A DNA stretch of 64,000 nt. Origin: Blastococcus sp. TF02-8 (GTDB taxonomy: Bacteria; Actinomycetota; Actinomycetes; Mycobacteriales; Geodermatophilaceae). The number at the start of each line of letters is the position of its first letter. Position 1 is the stretch's first letter. The translations under genes and the position numbers were made by a program. The notes below the pieces were generated by a model. The model saw only the letters and a list, made by a program, of their open reading frames with translations. It was not told the DNA's origin and made no database searches. Positions 56,804-64,000 of the stretch are shown here, in pieces. Where the stretch lies: NCBI RefSeq assembly GCF_003319175.1, contig NZ_QOHK01000002.1, positions 1-64,000 of the forward strand, read 5' to 3'.

Positions 56804-57904
56804 TCAGTGGTCGATGGAGCAGGCGCCGGCGGGCGCGCTGATGCAGGTCTGGACGAGGACGCCGTCGCCGACGTCGTCCGCGGAGGTGATCTCGCCGTTG
56901 CGCAGGTCGCGGACCGCGCCCTCGCGGAGGGGGAGGACGCAGCCGTAGCAGATGCCCATGCGGCAGCCGCTCGGCATGAGGACGCCGGCCTCCTCGGCGG
57001 CGTCGAGGATCGGGGTGGTGCCCTCGACCTCGACGGTGGTGCCGTTCTTCGTGAAGCTGACCGCGCCGCCCTCACCGGCACCTGCCAGGACGCGGGGGCG
57101 GAAGCGCTCGGTGTAGAGCCGGTCGGCGATGCCAGCGGACTCCCAGTGCTCCTCCAGCGCCTCGAGCATGCCGACCGGCCCGCAGGCCCACGTCGCGCGC
57201 TCGTGCAGGTCGGGGACCAGCTCGGCGATGGACCGGGCGTCGAGCATCCCCGCGGTGTCGGTGTGCTGCTCGATCAGCGTGATCCGGCCCTCGGCCGCCA
57301 TCTGCCGCAGCTCCTCGCCGAAGACGACGTCGTCGGCCGTGGGGGCCGAGTGCACGAGCACCGTGTCGGTGAGCTGGTCGGCGTGGTTGCGCAGGATGCC
57401 CATGACCGGCGTGATCCCGGACCCGGCGGTCACGAAGAGGGACTTGGCGGGCACCTCGACCGGCAGGCAGAACTCACCGGTGGCCTGGTCCAGCTGGACG
57501 ATGGTGCCCGGCTGGACGCGGTGGACCAGGTGGTTGCTGACCTTCCCGTCGGGGATGGCCTTCACCGTGATGGTGAAGCAGCCGTCGGCGCGGCCGAGGA
57601 CCGAGGTGATCGAGTAGGCGCGCCACTGGCGGACGCCGTCGATGTCGATGCCGATGCGCACGTACTGGCCGGGCACGTGCGGCAGCCAGTCACGGCCGGG
57701 GCGGATCAGGATCGTGGCGGCGTCCCGCGTCTCGGGGAACACGGCCTCGATGCGACCCCGCAGGGCCGCGCCGGAGCGCAGCGGGTCGAACAGGTCGAGG
57801 TAGTCGACCGGCAGCAGCGGGGTGGTGACCACCTCGGCGAGCTTCAGCACGCGGTCGCGCAGCGTGCTGCGGGCCGGGGAGGGCCGTGGCGTCGTCGCTG
57901 TCAT
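56804..57904 (-). CDS. Ferredoxin reductase-like oxidoreductase (FAD/NAD(P)H and 2Fe-2S), desaturase electron donor
   Basis: 366 residues. An FAD-binding ferredoxin-reductase domain (VPGQYVRIGIDIDGVRQWRAYSITS) is followed by an NAD(P)-binding domain (SLFVTAGSGITPVMGILR; ATWACGPVGMLEALE). The C-terminal plant-type 2Fe-2S domain has Cys314, Cys319, Cys322 and Cys354 (CRMGICYGC...QTC). It passes electrons from NAD(P)H to the di-iron desaturase encoded 28 bases downstream. A GTG/ATG start at 57904 faces the divergent PucR gene. It is the Rv3230c type. Confidence 0.93.
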   Translation of the reverse strand: MTATTPRPSPARSTLRDRVLKLAEVVTTPLLPVDYLDLFDPLRSGAALRGRIEAVFPETRDAATILIRPGRDWLPHVPGQYVRIGIDIDGVRQWRAYSITSVLGRADGCFTITVKAIPDGKVSNHLVHRVQPGTIVQLDQATGEFCLPVEVPAKSLFVTAGSGITPVMGILRNHADQLTDTVLVHSAPTADDVVFGEELRQMAAEGRITLIEQHTDTAGMLDARSIAELVPDLHERATWACGPVGMLEALEEHWESAGIADRLYTERFRPRVLAGAGEGGAVSFTKNGTTVEVEGTTPILDAAEEAGVLMPSGCRMGICYGCVLPLREGAVRDLRNGEITSADDVGDGVLVQTCISAPAGACSIDH

Positions 57905-57944
57905 GCATCCAGCTTTCCCAGCAGGAGAGCCAAATACCTGTGCT

Positions 57945-57960
57945 CTCGACGTGAATCGAG
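57945..57960. promoter_or_regulatory. Inverted repeat in the desaturase-PucR divergent promoter
   Basis: CTCGA-CGTGAA-TCGAG, an inverted repeat lying between the two divergent start codons (57905-57999). It is a candidate PucR operator; arms are short, so confidence is limited. Confidence 0.4.
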
Positions 57961-57999
57961 GGGTAGGTTCTGTTCGCTGAGGACAAAGGAGGCCGGACG

Positions 58000-59208
58000 G
58001 TGTCGGAGCTGCGGGGGTTCCCCGAGGCGGTCGCGGACGCGATGCGGGCGGAGTTGCCGCAGGTGGCGGAGCGCGCCGTCGAGGCGATCATCGTGGCGGT
58101 GCCCAGCTACGCCGACGCGTTCCAGGGGCCGATGGGCCGGAAGATCTCCAACGCCGTCGAGCTCACCCTGCGCGGCTTCCTCCAGCTGGCGGCCGCCGGT
58201 GGGACGGCCGATGCCGGCACCCCCGGTGGCCCGGTGGTCGAGGCCGCGTACGCGCTGGGGCGCGGGGAGGCGCGCAGCGGCCGCTCGATGGACGCGCTGC
58301 TGGCGGCCTACCGGGTGGGGGCGCGGGTCTCCTGGCGGGACATGAGCGCCACGGCGGTGGCGAACGGCCTCGGTCCGGAGTCGACGGCCCGGTTCGCCGA
58401 GCTGGTGTTCGCCTACATCGACCGTCTGTCGGCAGCCAGCGTGTCCGGCCACGCCGACGAGCTGGCCTCCAGCGGTCGCGCCCGGCAGCGGCTGCTCGAA
58501 CGGCTCGCGCAGGGGCTGCTGCTGGGCAGCCCCCACGCGGAGCTGGTCGAGGCGGCCCAGCGCGCGGAGTGGGCACCGCCCCGCACGCTCACCGTCGTCG
58601 TCCTCCCCGCGGCACGCACGCAGGGGGCGCTGGTCTCGCTGGACGCGCGGACGCTGCGCTCCGTCGAGGAGGTGCCCGACGTGGAGCCCGAGGGCGAGCT
58701 CACCGTCCTCCTGGTGCCCGATGCCGACGGCCCGGCACGCCCGGCGCTGCTGCGCTCCCTGGAGGGCCGGGAGGCCGTCGTCGGCCCGGCCCGGCCCTGG
58801 TCGGAGGCGCACGCCTCCTACGCGCGCGTGCTGAGGGCCCTGCGGCTGGGGCTGCGGGCCGAGGAGCGCGCGCCGTTGGACACCGACGCCTGCCTGGCCG
58901 AGCTGGTCGTCCGCGCCGACGCCGAAGCCCTCGCCGACCTGCGGACACGGGTCCTGGCGCCGCTGGAGCGGCTCGGCGACACCGCACGGGAGAAGCTCAC
59001 CGAGACGCTGCGCTCGTGGCTGCTGCACCACGGCCGGCGCGACCAGGTCGCTGCGGACCTCTTCGTCCACCCGCAGACCGTGCGCTACCGCATGACCCAG
59101 CTCCGCGAGCTGTACGGGGACCGGCTGGAGGACCCGCAGGCGGTGCTGGAGCTGACCATCGCCCTCGGGGTCGCCGACCGGCCCGAGCCGGCCGGCGACC
59201 GCGGCTGA
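58000..59208 (+). CDS. PucR family transcriptional regulator (divergent from desaturase genes)
   Basis: 402 residues from GTG at 58000 with AAAGGAGG upstream. The first 160 residues form a helical sensor-like region (PQVAERAVEAIIVAVPSYADAF; SGRSMDALLAAYRVGARVSW), typical of RsbR-N/DUF-type partner domains in this family. The C-terminal PucR helix-turn-helix is HHGRRDQVAADLFVHPQTVRYRMTQLREL. Its divergent position suggests it controls the desaturase-reductase operon, as similar regulators do for membrane lipid desaturation or alkane use. The inducer is unknown. Confidence 0.88.
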   Translation: MSELRGFPEAVADAMRAELPQVAERAVEAIIVAVPSYADAFQGPMGRKISNAVELTLRGFLQLAAAGGTADAGTPGGPVVEAAYALGRGEARSGRSMDALLAAYRVGARVSWRDMSATAVANGLGPESTARFAELVFAYIDRLSAASVSGHADELASSGRARQRLLERLAQGLLLGSPHAELVEAAQRAEWAPPRTLTVVVLPAARTQGALVSLDARTLRSVEEVPDVEPEGELTVLLVPDADGPARPALLRSLEGREAVVGPARPWSEAHASYARVLRALRLGLRAEERAPLDTDACLAELVVRADAEALADLRTRVLAPLERLGDTAREKLTETLRSWLLHHGRRDQVAADLFVHPQTVRYRMTQLRELYGDRLEDPQAVLELTIALGVADRPEPAGDRG

Positions 59209-59240
59209 CAGCTGTCGGTGGCGTGCGGCAGGGTGACGCC

Positions 59241-60131
59241 GTGACCGTCGACCTCGGCGCGGCCGCCGACTTCCTCGCCGGAGCCGCCCGCGCACTGGAC
59301 CGCCGTCGCTTCGAGCTGCTCTTCGCCGGCGGTGGAACGGCTCCGGTGCTGGCGGCGCTCGACGGCTACCGCAATCCCGACGGCGGCTACGGCTGGGGCC
59401 TCGAACCCGACCTCCGGTCGGCCACCAGCCAGCCCGGCGGCGCGCTGCACGCCCTGGAGACGCTCGCCGAGACCGGCGCCGACGGCCGCGACCGCGCGCT
59501 GGAGGTGTGCGACTGGCTGGCGTCGGTCACCCTTCGCGACGGCGGTCTGCCGTTCGCGCTCCCGATCCCCGATCCCGCCGCCTGCGCACCGTTCTGGGTC
59601 GGGGCCGACCCCACGCGGTCCTCGCTCCAGATCACCGCGGTCGTCGCGGCGACGGCGTACCGCGTGGCGGTGGCCGTGCCCGACGTGGCGGAGCACCTGT
59701 GGCTGCGGCGGGCGTCGTCGCACTGCTTCGACGCGATCGAGGAGCTACCGGCCGACGTGCACGCGATGGAGCTGGCGTTCGCGGTCCGGTTCCTGGACGC
59801 GGTGGCGACGGCCCGGCCGAGGATCGCGGAGGCCATGGTGGGCCTGGTGCGCTCGCACGTGCCGGCCGACGGGATGCTGCACGTCGCCGGTGGGGCGCCC
59901 GACGAGTACATGCGCCCGCTGGACTTCGCGCCGTTCCCCGGCGGCCCGGCGCGGTCGCTGTTCGCTCCCGAGGTGGTCGAGGCGGAGCTGGACCGGCTCG
60001 CGGCGGGGCAGCAGCCCGACGGCGGCTGGGCCGTGGACTTCGACAGCCACTCCTCCGCTGCGACGCTGGAGTGGCGTGGTCACCGCACCGTGGAGGCGCT
60101 CTCCCTCCTCCGGGCGAACTCTCGGCTCTGA
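59241..60131 (+). CDS. Hypothetical protein with terpene-cyclase-type alpha/alpha-toroid repeats
   Basis: 296 residues from GTG at 59241. QW-like repeats (NPDGGYGWGLEPDLRS near residue 45; QQPDGGWAVDFDSHSS near 260) and regular helix pairs suggest an alpha/alpha toroid as in prenyltransferases and squalene cyclases. The DxDD or DCTAE catalytic motifs of true cyclases are not visible, so an enzymatic terpene role is unlikely. It starts 32 bases after the PucR gene and may be co-transcribed with it. The family is common in actinobacteria but of unknown role. Confidence 0.72.
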   Translation: MTVDLGAAADFLAGAARALDRRRFELLFAGGGTAPVLAALDGYRNPDGGYGWGLEPDLRSATSQPGGALHALETLAETGADGRDRALEVCDWLASVTLRDGGLPFALPIPDPAACAPFWVGADPTRSSLQITAVVAATAYRVAVAVPDVAEHLWLRRASSHCFDAIEELPADVHAMELAFAVRFLDAVATARPRIAEAMVGLVRSHVPADGMLHVAGGAPDEYMRPLDFAPFPGGPARSLFAPEVVEAELDRLAAGQQPDGGWAVDFDSHSSAATLEWRGHRTVEALSLLRANSRL

Positions 60132-60198
60132 GCGGCGTCTCGTAGCGCCCTCGCAGCCGGGTACCAGGGTTCTGCCAGGGACCGGGTCGACGTTCCCT

Positions 60199-60227
60199 CC
60201 TGTCCGGCCCACCGTGGGCCGGACAGG
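60199..60227 (+). terminator. Hairpin upstream of the small membrane-protein gene
   Basis: CCTGTCCGGCCCAC and GTGGGCCGGACAGG flank a single C: a very tight perfect palindrome 13 bases before ATG 60241. It could end the upstream transcript or shape the leader of the next gene. Confidence 0.6.
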
Positions 60228-60240
60228 ACAGGGGGACAGC

Positions 60241-60618
60241 ATGAGCACCGACAACCCGCAGCAGCCGCAGCAGCCGGAGGTCGTCGAGCAGGCGATGGCG
60301 GCCGAACCGGCCCCGGCGCCGACCCGGCGGGCGCGGCTGCGGAGGGCCGTCGCCGCCCGCCGGCCCTCCCGGGCGACGCTGCGCCGCGGCGCGAAGCCGG
60401 CCGGCCTCGTGGCAGCCGGGCTGGTGGCCGGGCTGCTCCTCGGCCTGGGCGTGGGGTCCCTCGCCCACGACGGCGACGGTCGCCGGGATGCCGGCTACAG
60501 CGCCGAGGACGGGCGCGGCGGTCCGGGGCACCACGGAGGAGGGCCGGGCGCTCCGCACGGGGACGCCCCCGAGCGCGGTCACGACAGCGTGGACGGCGGG
60601 TCGACGGGCACCGCCTGA
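60241..60618 (+). CDS. Small membrane protein, hypothetical
   Basis: 125 residues from ATG at 60241 with ACAGGGGGAC upstream. A Gln/Pro-rich N terminus and Arg-rich stretch precede one membrane helix (AAGLVAAGLVAGLLLGLGVG near residues 55-75). The outside tail is Gly/His/Asp-rich (GPGHHGGGPGAPHGD), possibly metal-binding. No family recognised. Confidence 0.65.
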   Translation: MSTDNPQQPQQPEVVEQAMAAEPAPAPTRRARLRRAVAARRPSRATLRRGAKPAGLVAAGLVAGLLLGLGVGSLAHDGDGRRDAGYSAEDGRGGPGHHGGGPGAPHGDAPERGHDSVDGGSTGTA

Positions 60619-60625
60619 CGTCGGG

Positions 60626-61228
60626 TCAGGCGGGGCGCAGGACCGCGACGAGGAACTCCGACTCCGGCGTGAACGGCCGGAGGTCCCAGGTGGACAGCAG
60701 CAGGTCGGGCACCCAGCCCTCGGCTCGAGCGTCGGTGAGGAACTCGCCGAAGTCGTAACCGCGTCCCGCGCCGAACCCGATCACCGCCCGGGACTCCTCG
60801 TGCACGTGGGCCCGCAGCCGCGCGAGCACCGTGCGCCGGGTGGAGGGGGCCAGGAACGCCATGACGTTCCCGGCGCTGACGATCGCGTCGAACTCCTCCC
60901 CCGGCAGGTCCAGCTCCGCCAGGTCGCCGACGAGCCAGCGCGGGCCGGGGTGGTCCTCCTCCGCGGCGGCGATCAGCACCGGGTCGACGTCGACACCGGT
61001 GACCTGGTGGCCCACCGAGGCGAGCCAGCCACCCACGCGGCCGGGGCCGCAGCCGGCGTCGAGCACCCGCGAGCCGCGCGGCAGCATCGCGTCGACCAGG
61101 CGGGCCTCCCCCACCAGGTCCACGCCCTGGGCGGCGAGGTCGCGGAACCGCTGCACGTAGGCCCGCGAGTGGTCGGGGTCCTCCTGGGTCATCCGCGTCC
61201 ACGCGCTCGGCTCGGTCATGCCGGCCAT
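60626..61228 (-). CDS. Class I SAM-dependent methyltransferase
   Basis: 200 residues; ATG at 61228 or at 61219. Motif I is VLDAGCGPGRVGGWLA, motif II VTGVDVDPVLIAAA and a later GDLAELDLPGEEFDAIV, all typical of small-molecule methyltransferases. Substrate is unknown. It follows the flavin oxidase gene on the minus strand with a 13-base gap and a GC-rich boundary, so the two are probably co-transcribed. Confidence 0.85.
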   Translation of the reverse strand: MAGMTEPSAWTRMTQEDPDHSRAYVQRFRDLAAQGVDLVGEARLVDAMLPRGSRVLDAGCGPGRVGGWLASVGHQVTGVDVDPVLIAAAEEDHPGPRWLVGDLAELDLPGEEFDAIVSAGNVMAFLAPSTRRTVLARLRAHVHEESRAVIGFGAGRGYDFGEFLTDARAEGWVPDLLLSTWDLRPFTPESEFLVAVLRPA

Positions 61229-61241
61229 TCTCGCCGACGCG

Positions 61242-62813
61242 TCAGCGGACCGGGACCTCGTCCACCAGCACCCCCGGGTTGAGGATCCCCGCCGGGTCCA
61301 GGGCCGCCTTCGCCGCGCGCAGGGCCAGGGCGAAGGGCTCCGGTCGCTGCCGGTCGTAGCCGGGCCGGTGGTCGCGGCCGACGGCGTGGTGGTGGGTGAT
61401 CGTGGCGCCGAGCCGCCCCAGCACCTCCGACGCCGCCGTCTTCACGTCGTCCCACATGGCCACCTCCGAGCCGGGCCGCCCGGCGGCGATCACCGTGAAG
61501 TACGGCGCCGCGCCGTCGGGGTAGACGTGGGTGAACCGGCAGTTGACGTGGCCCTCGGCGCCGGTCACCTCGCGCACGGCGGCTCCCACCTGGGAGCGGA
61601 CGGCCGAGTAGAGCTCCGCCACCCGGTCCCAGGTGCAGGCCGTCTCGAAGGTCTCCACGATCGCGCTCATCCGGGCCATCCCGTCGCGCACGTAGGGCAT
61701 GCGCAGGAAGGTGCTCCGCCAGGCGTCGGCCGCGGCGTCGCGGCTCCCGTCGGCGACGGCCACCGTCCCGCCGTGCGCGCGGGCCAGGTCGGCCAGCTCG
61801 GCCAGCCGGCTCCCGACCGGCACGGCGGCGGACTCCACCCCGAGCACCAGCACCGCCTCGCCACCCGACGCGCCCGAGAGCGCCGCCTCGCCGGGGTCCA
61901 GCAGCCGGCAGTTGGCCGGATGGAGGGCGGCCTGGGCGATGGCCCGCACGGCGTCGATCGCCGCCGTCATCTCCGGGAAGGTCACCGAGGCCGACGCCTT
62001 GAACCGCGGGCGGTCCTGCAGCCGCATCCACGCCTCGGTGATGACGCCGAGCGTGCCCTCCGAGCCGAGGAAGAGCCGGTCGGGCGAGGGGCCCGCGCCG
62101 GAGCCCGGCAGCCGCCACGACTCGCTGACCCCGGCGGGGGTGACGACGCGCATCGACTCGACCAGGTCGTCGATGTGCGTGTGCAGGGTGGCGTAGTGCC
62201 CGCCGGCGCGCGTGGCCAGCCAGCCGCCGAGGGTGGAGAACTCGAAGCTCTGCGGGAAGTGCCGCAGGGTCAGGTCGTGCGGCCGCAGCTGCGCCTCCAG
62301 GGCCGGCCCCAGGGTGCCGGCCTGGATGCGGGCGGCCCGGCTGGTGCGGTCGATCTCCAGCACCTGGCCGAGGGTGGTGAGGTCCAGGGAGACCCAGGGA
62401 CGGTCACCGCGGTACTCGACGCCGCCGACCACGGAGCTGCCGCCGCCGAAGGGAACCACGACCACACCGGCGCCGGCGGCCCAGTCGAGCAGGTCGACGA
62501 CGTCGGTCTCGCTGTGCGGCAGGGCCACGGCGTCCGGGGCGCCACGCAGGTCCCCGTCGAGCGCCCGGACGACGTCGCGGTAGGCCTTGCCGAAGGTGTG
62601 CGCGGCGCGGACGTCGGGGTCGGTGGTGACCGGCAGCGCGGCGGGCGGGACGACCCGGGAGGGCGCCAGGATCAGGTCCCGCACCTCGGGGACGGCCCTC
62701 GGACGCTCGGGCAGGCCCGGGATGAGCCCGGCGAGCGCCACGCACTCGTCGTCGGGCAGGGCCCGGTCGGTCGTGCCCCAGCCCCACCAGGAGCGGGTCG
62801 CCGTCGCGGTCAT
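61242..62813 (-). CDS. FAD-binding oxidoreductase, alkyldihydroxyacetonephosphate synthase-like
   Basis: 523 residues from ATG at 62813; the longer frame only shadows dinB. It begins with a WWGWG segment and a PCMH-type FAD domain (VVPFGGGSSVVGGVEY; LTLRHFPQSFEFSTLGGWLATRAGGHYA; LFLGSEGTLGVITEAWMRL). The C-terminal FAD-linked oxidase domain includes VNCRFTHVYPDGAAPY and THHHAVGRDH. This resembles the AGPS/GlpD-type lipid ether-synthesis family and D-lactate oxidases; exact substrate is uncertain. The start overlaps the dinB stop by four bases. Confidence 0.87.
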   Translation of the reverse strand: MTATATRSWWGWGTTDRALPDDECVALAGLIPGLPERPRAVPEVRDLILAPSRVVPPAALPVTTDPDVRAAHTFGKAYRDVVRALDGDLRGAPDAVALPHSETDVVDLLDWAAGAGVVVVPFGGGSSVVGGVEYRGDRPWVSLDLTTLGQVLEIDRTSRAARIQAGTLGPALEAQLRPHDLTLRHFPQSFEFSTLGGWLATRAGGHYATLHTHIDDLVESMRVVTPAGVSESWRLPGSGAGPSPDRLFLGSEGTLGVITEAWMRLQDRPRFKASASVTFPEMTAAIDAVRAIAQAALHPANCRLLDPGEAALSGASGGEAVLVLGVESAAVPVGSRLAELADLARAHGGTVAVADGSRDAAADAWRSTFLRMPYVRDGMARMSAIVETFETACTWDRVAELYSAVRSQVGAAVREVTGAEGHVNCRFTHVYPDGAAPYFTVIAAGRPGSEVAMWDDVKTAASEVLGRLGATITHHHAVGRDHRPGYDRQRPEPFALALRAAKAALDPAGILNPGVLVDEVPVR

Positions 62814-64000
62814 CCGGGAGTCCTCCAGGGGGGTGGGTCGGCGGCGTGCAGCGCCGGGTCGTCGGCCGACAGCGTGCGCACCGGCCCGGGCGGCGTCAAC
62901 GGCCCCTCGAAGCGGACGGTCACCCGGCCCAGGCCGCGGCCCCACACCCACCCGGCGCCGTGCTCGTCGTGCCGCACGTCCTGGCCCGGCCACCAACGTT
63001 TCTCCACCGGCAGCGCGACCGGCTCCGCGGCCCGCTGGATCTCCTGCTGGGGCTCGTCCGGGTCGTCGTCCTCGGCGAGCATCCCCTCGGCGAAGAGGTC
63101 GCCCTGGGCGTAGACGGACAGTCCCGAGACGCCGACTCCGAGCAGCCGCAGGCCGCCGGCGGTGCCGGCCTCGGTCAGCAGCCGGCGGGCCGTGGTGGCG
63201 ATCAACCGCGGGTCGTCGGTCGGCTGGGGGAGGGTCTGGGAGCGGGTGAGGGTGGTGAAGTCGTAGCGGCGCAGCTTGAGCGTGACGGTGCGCCCGAGAT
63301 CGCCCCCTTGCGCAGCCGCTCCCCCACCCGGGCGGCCATCGAGTCGATCTCCCGGCCCAGGACACCGACGTCGGTGAGGTCGCGCTCGAAGGTCTCCTCG
63401 TGCGAGACCGACTTGGCCTCCCGGTCGGGGACGACGGCCCGGTCGTCGTCGGCCCGCGCGAGGGCGTACAGGCCCGCGCCGTGCGCCCGGCCGGCGAGCG
63501 CCACCAGGTCGGGCAGCGAGCGGGCAGCGAGGTCGCCGACGGTCTTCACACCCACCTGGTGCAGCCGCTCGGCGGTGGCCGGGCCGACCCCGCCGAGCCG
63601 GGTGACCGGCAGCGGGTGCAGCACCTCCAGCTCCTGCCCGGGGGCGACGACGACCAGCCCGTTCGGCTTGTCGAGGTCCGAACCGATCTTGGCCATGAGC
63701 TTGGAGCTGCCGATGCCCACCGAGCCGGTCACCCCGCCCGTGGCCTCGGCGATGCGGTCCTTGAGGTCGCGGGCCAGGGCGGTGACACCCTCGACCGAGA
63801 GGTCGTGCGTGCCGGCGGCGGCCAGGTCGACGTAGGCCTCGTCGATCGACACCGGCTCCACCAGCGGCGAGAGCTCGCGCAGCAGGCCCATGACGACGTC
63901 GGACGTGCGCCGGTAGGCGGCGAACCGGCCGCCCAGGAACGCCGTGCCGGGTGGGCAGCGGCGGCGCGCCTCGGCGGTCGACATGGCCGACCTGGCGCCG
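62810..64000 (-). pseudogene. dinB: DNA polymerase IV (Y family), frameshifted and cut by window edge
   Basis: The gene enters from the right edge (RSAMSTAEARRRCPPGTAF) and reads in one frame to ERLRKG. It then leaves frame at a five-base C run (63303-63307 on the plus strand) and continues in the frame ending at 62810. Adding one C restores GDLGRTVTLKLRRYDFTTLTRSQTLP and the rest of the little-finger domain. Catalytic palm elements are intact (SIDEAYVDL; GIGSSKLMAKIGSDLDKPNG). The C terminus ends in LTPPGPVRTLSADDPALHAADPPPW. Error-prone lesion bypass is the expected function if intact. A one-base deletion or assembly error would explain the break. Confidence 0.82.

Overview
The window is about 64 kb of very GC-rich actinobacterial chromosome centred on the replication origin. 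The gene content matches the conserved oriC neighbourhood of Mycobacteriales, Frankiales and Geodermatophilales. GC content, protein sequences and lineage-style intergenic palindromes suggest a Geodermatophilaceae-like organism (Blastococcus, Modestobacter or Geodermatophilus). That assignment is inference; no 16S gene is present.

Layout. (1) 1-106: tail of an IS481-type transposase abutting the stop of a rhomboid gene. (2) 129-14401, almost all minus strand: rhomboid protease, cyclophilin, tRNA-Ala(TGC), a DLW-39-type micro-protein, tRNA-Ile(GAT), a DUF3566 membrane protein, gyrA, gyrB, then (after two accessory genes, one frameshifted) a DciA/DUF721 protein, recF, gnd and dnaN. (3) 14402-15418: gene-free dnaN-dnaA spacer with DnaA boxes, the likely oriC. 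(4) dnaA (minus), then plus-strand rpmH-rnpA-yidD-yidC-jag-rsmG-parA-parB, with two parS sites just before parA. (5) 23479-35426, minus strand: cell-envelope and redox block of NUDIX, DUF6049 protein, murJ, pseudokinase, trxB, trxA, cwlM, aminotransferase and ddl. (6) 35672-43535: pcnA, a zinc metalloprotease, MFS transporter, YqgE, lipoprotein, ino1, a PadR regulator with its operator, and a DUF5318 gene. (7) 43677-53413: ponA, a GT87-like membrane enzyme, DNase IV, a secreted protein, rpsF-ssb-rpsR-rplI and dnaB. (8) 53582-64000: a secreted esterase-like protein, a fatty acid desaturase with its ferredoxin reductase and divergent PucR regulator, hypothetical genes, a methyltransferase, a flavin oxidase and a frameshifted dinB running off the edge.

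Functionally, replication initiation (dnaA, dnaN, dnaB, DciA), topology (gyrAB), repair (recF, nfo, dinB), segregation (parABS) and envelope assembly (murJ, pseudokinase, cwlM, ddl, ponA) are packed around the origin. Blocks that lie on opposite sides of oriC in Mycobacterium tuberculosis (pcnA-rpmH and ino1-dnaB) lie on the same side here.

The most unusual signals are a family of about 55-bp palindromes placed 2-4 nt after stop codons, with one pair tandemly duplicated as an 81-bp repeat; six parS sites, three of them inside coding sequence; a second DnaA-box cluster before dnaB; a set of leaderless starts with a fixed -10-to-start distance; calcium-loop repeats on the PBP C terminus; and two single-base homopolymer frameshifts. 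I saw no CRISPR array, prophage or rRNA operon.
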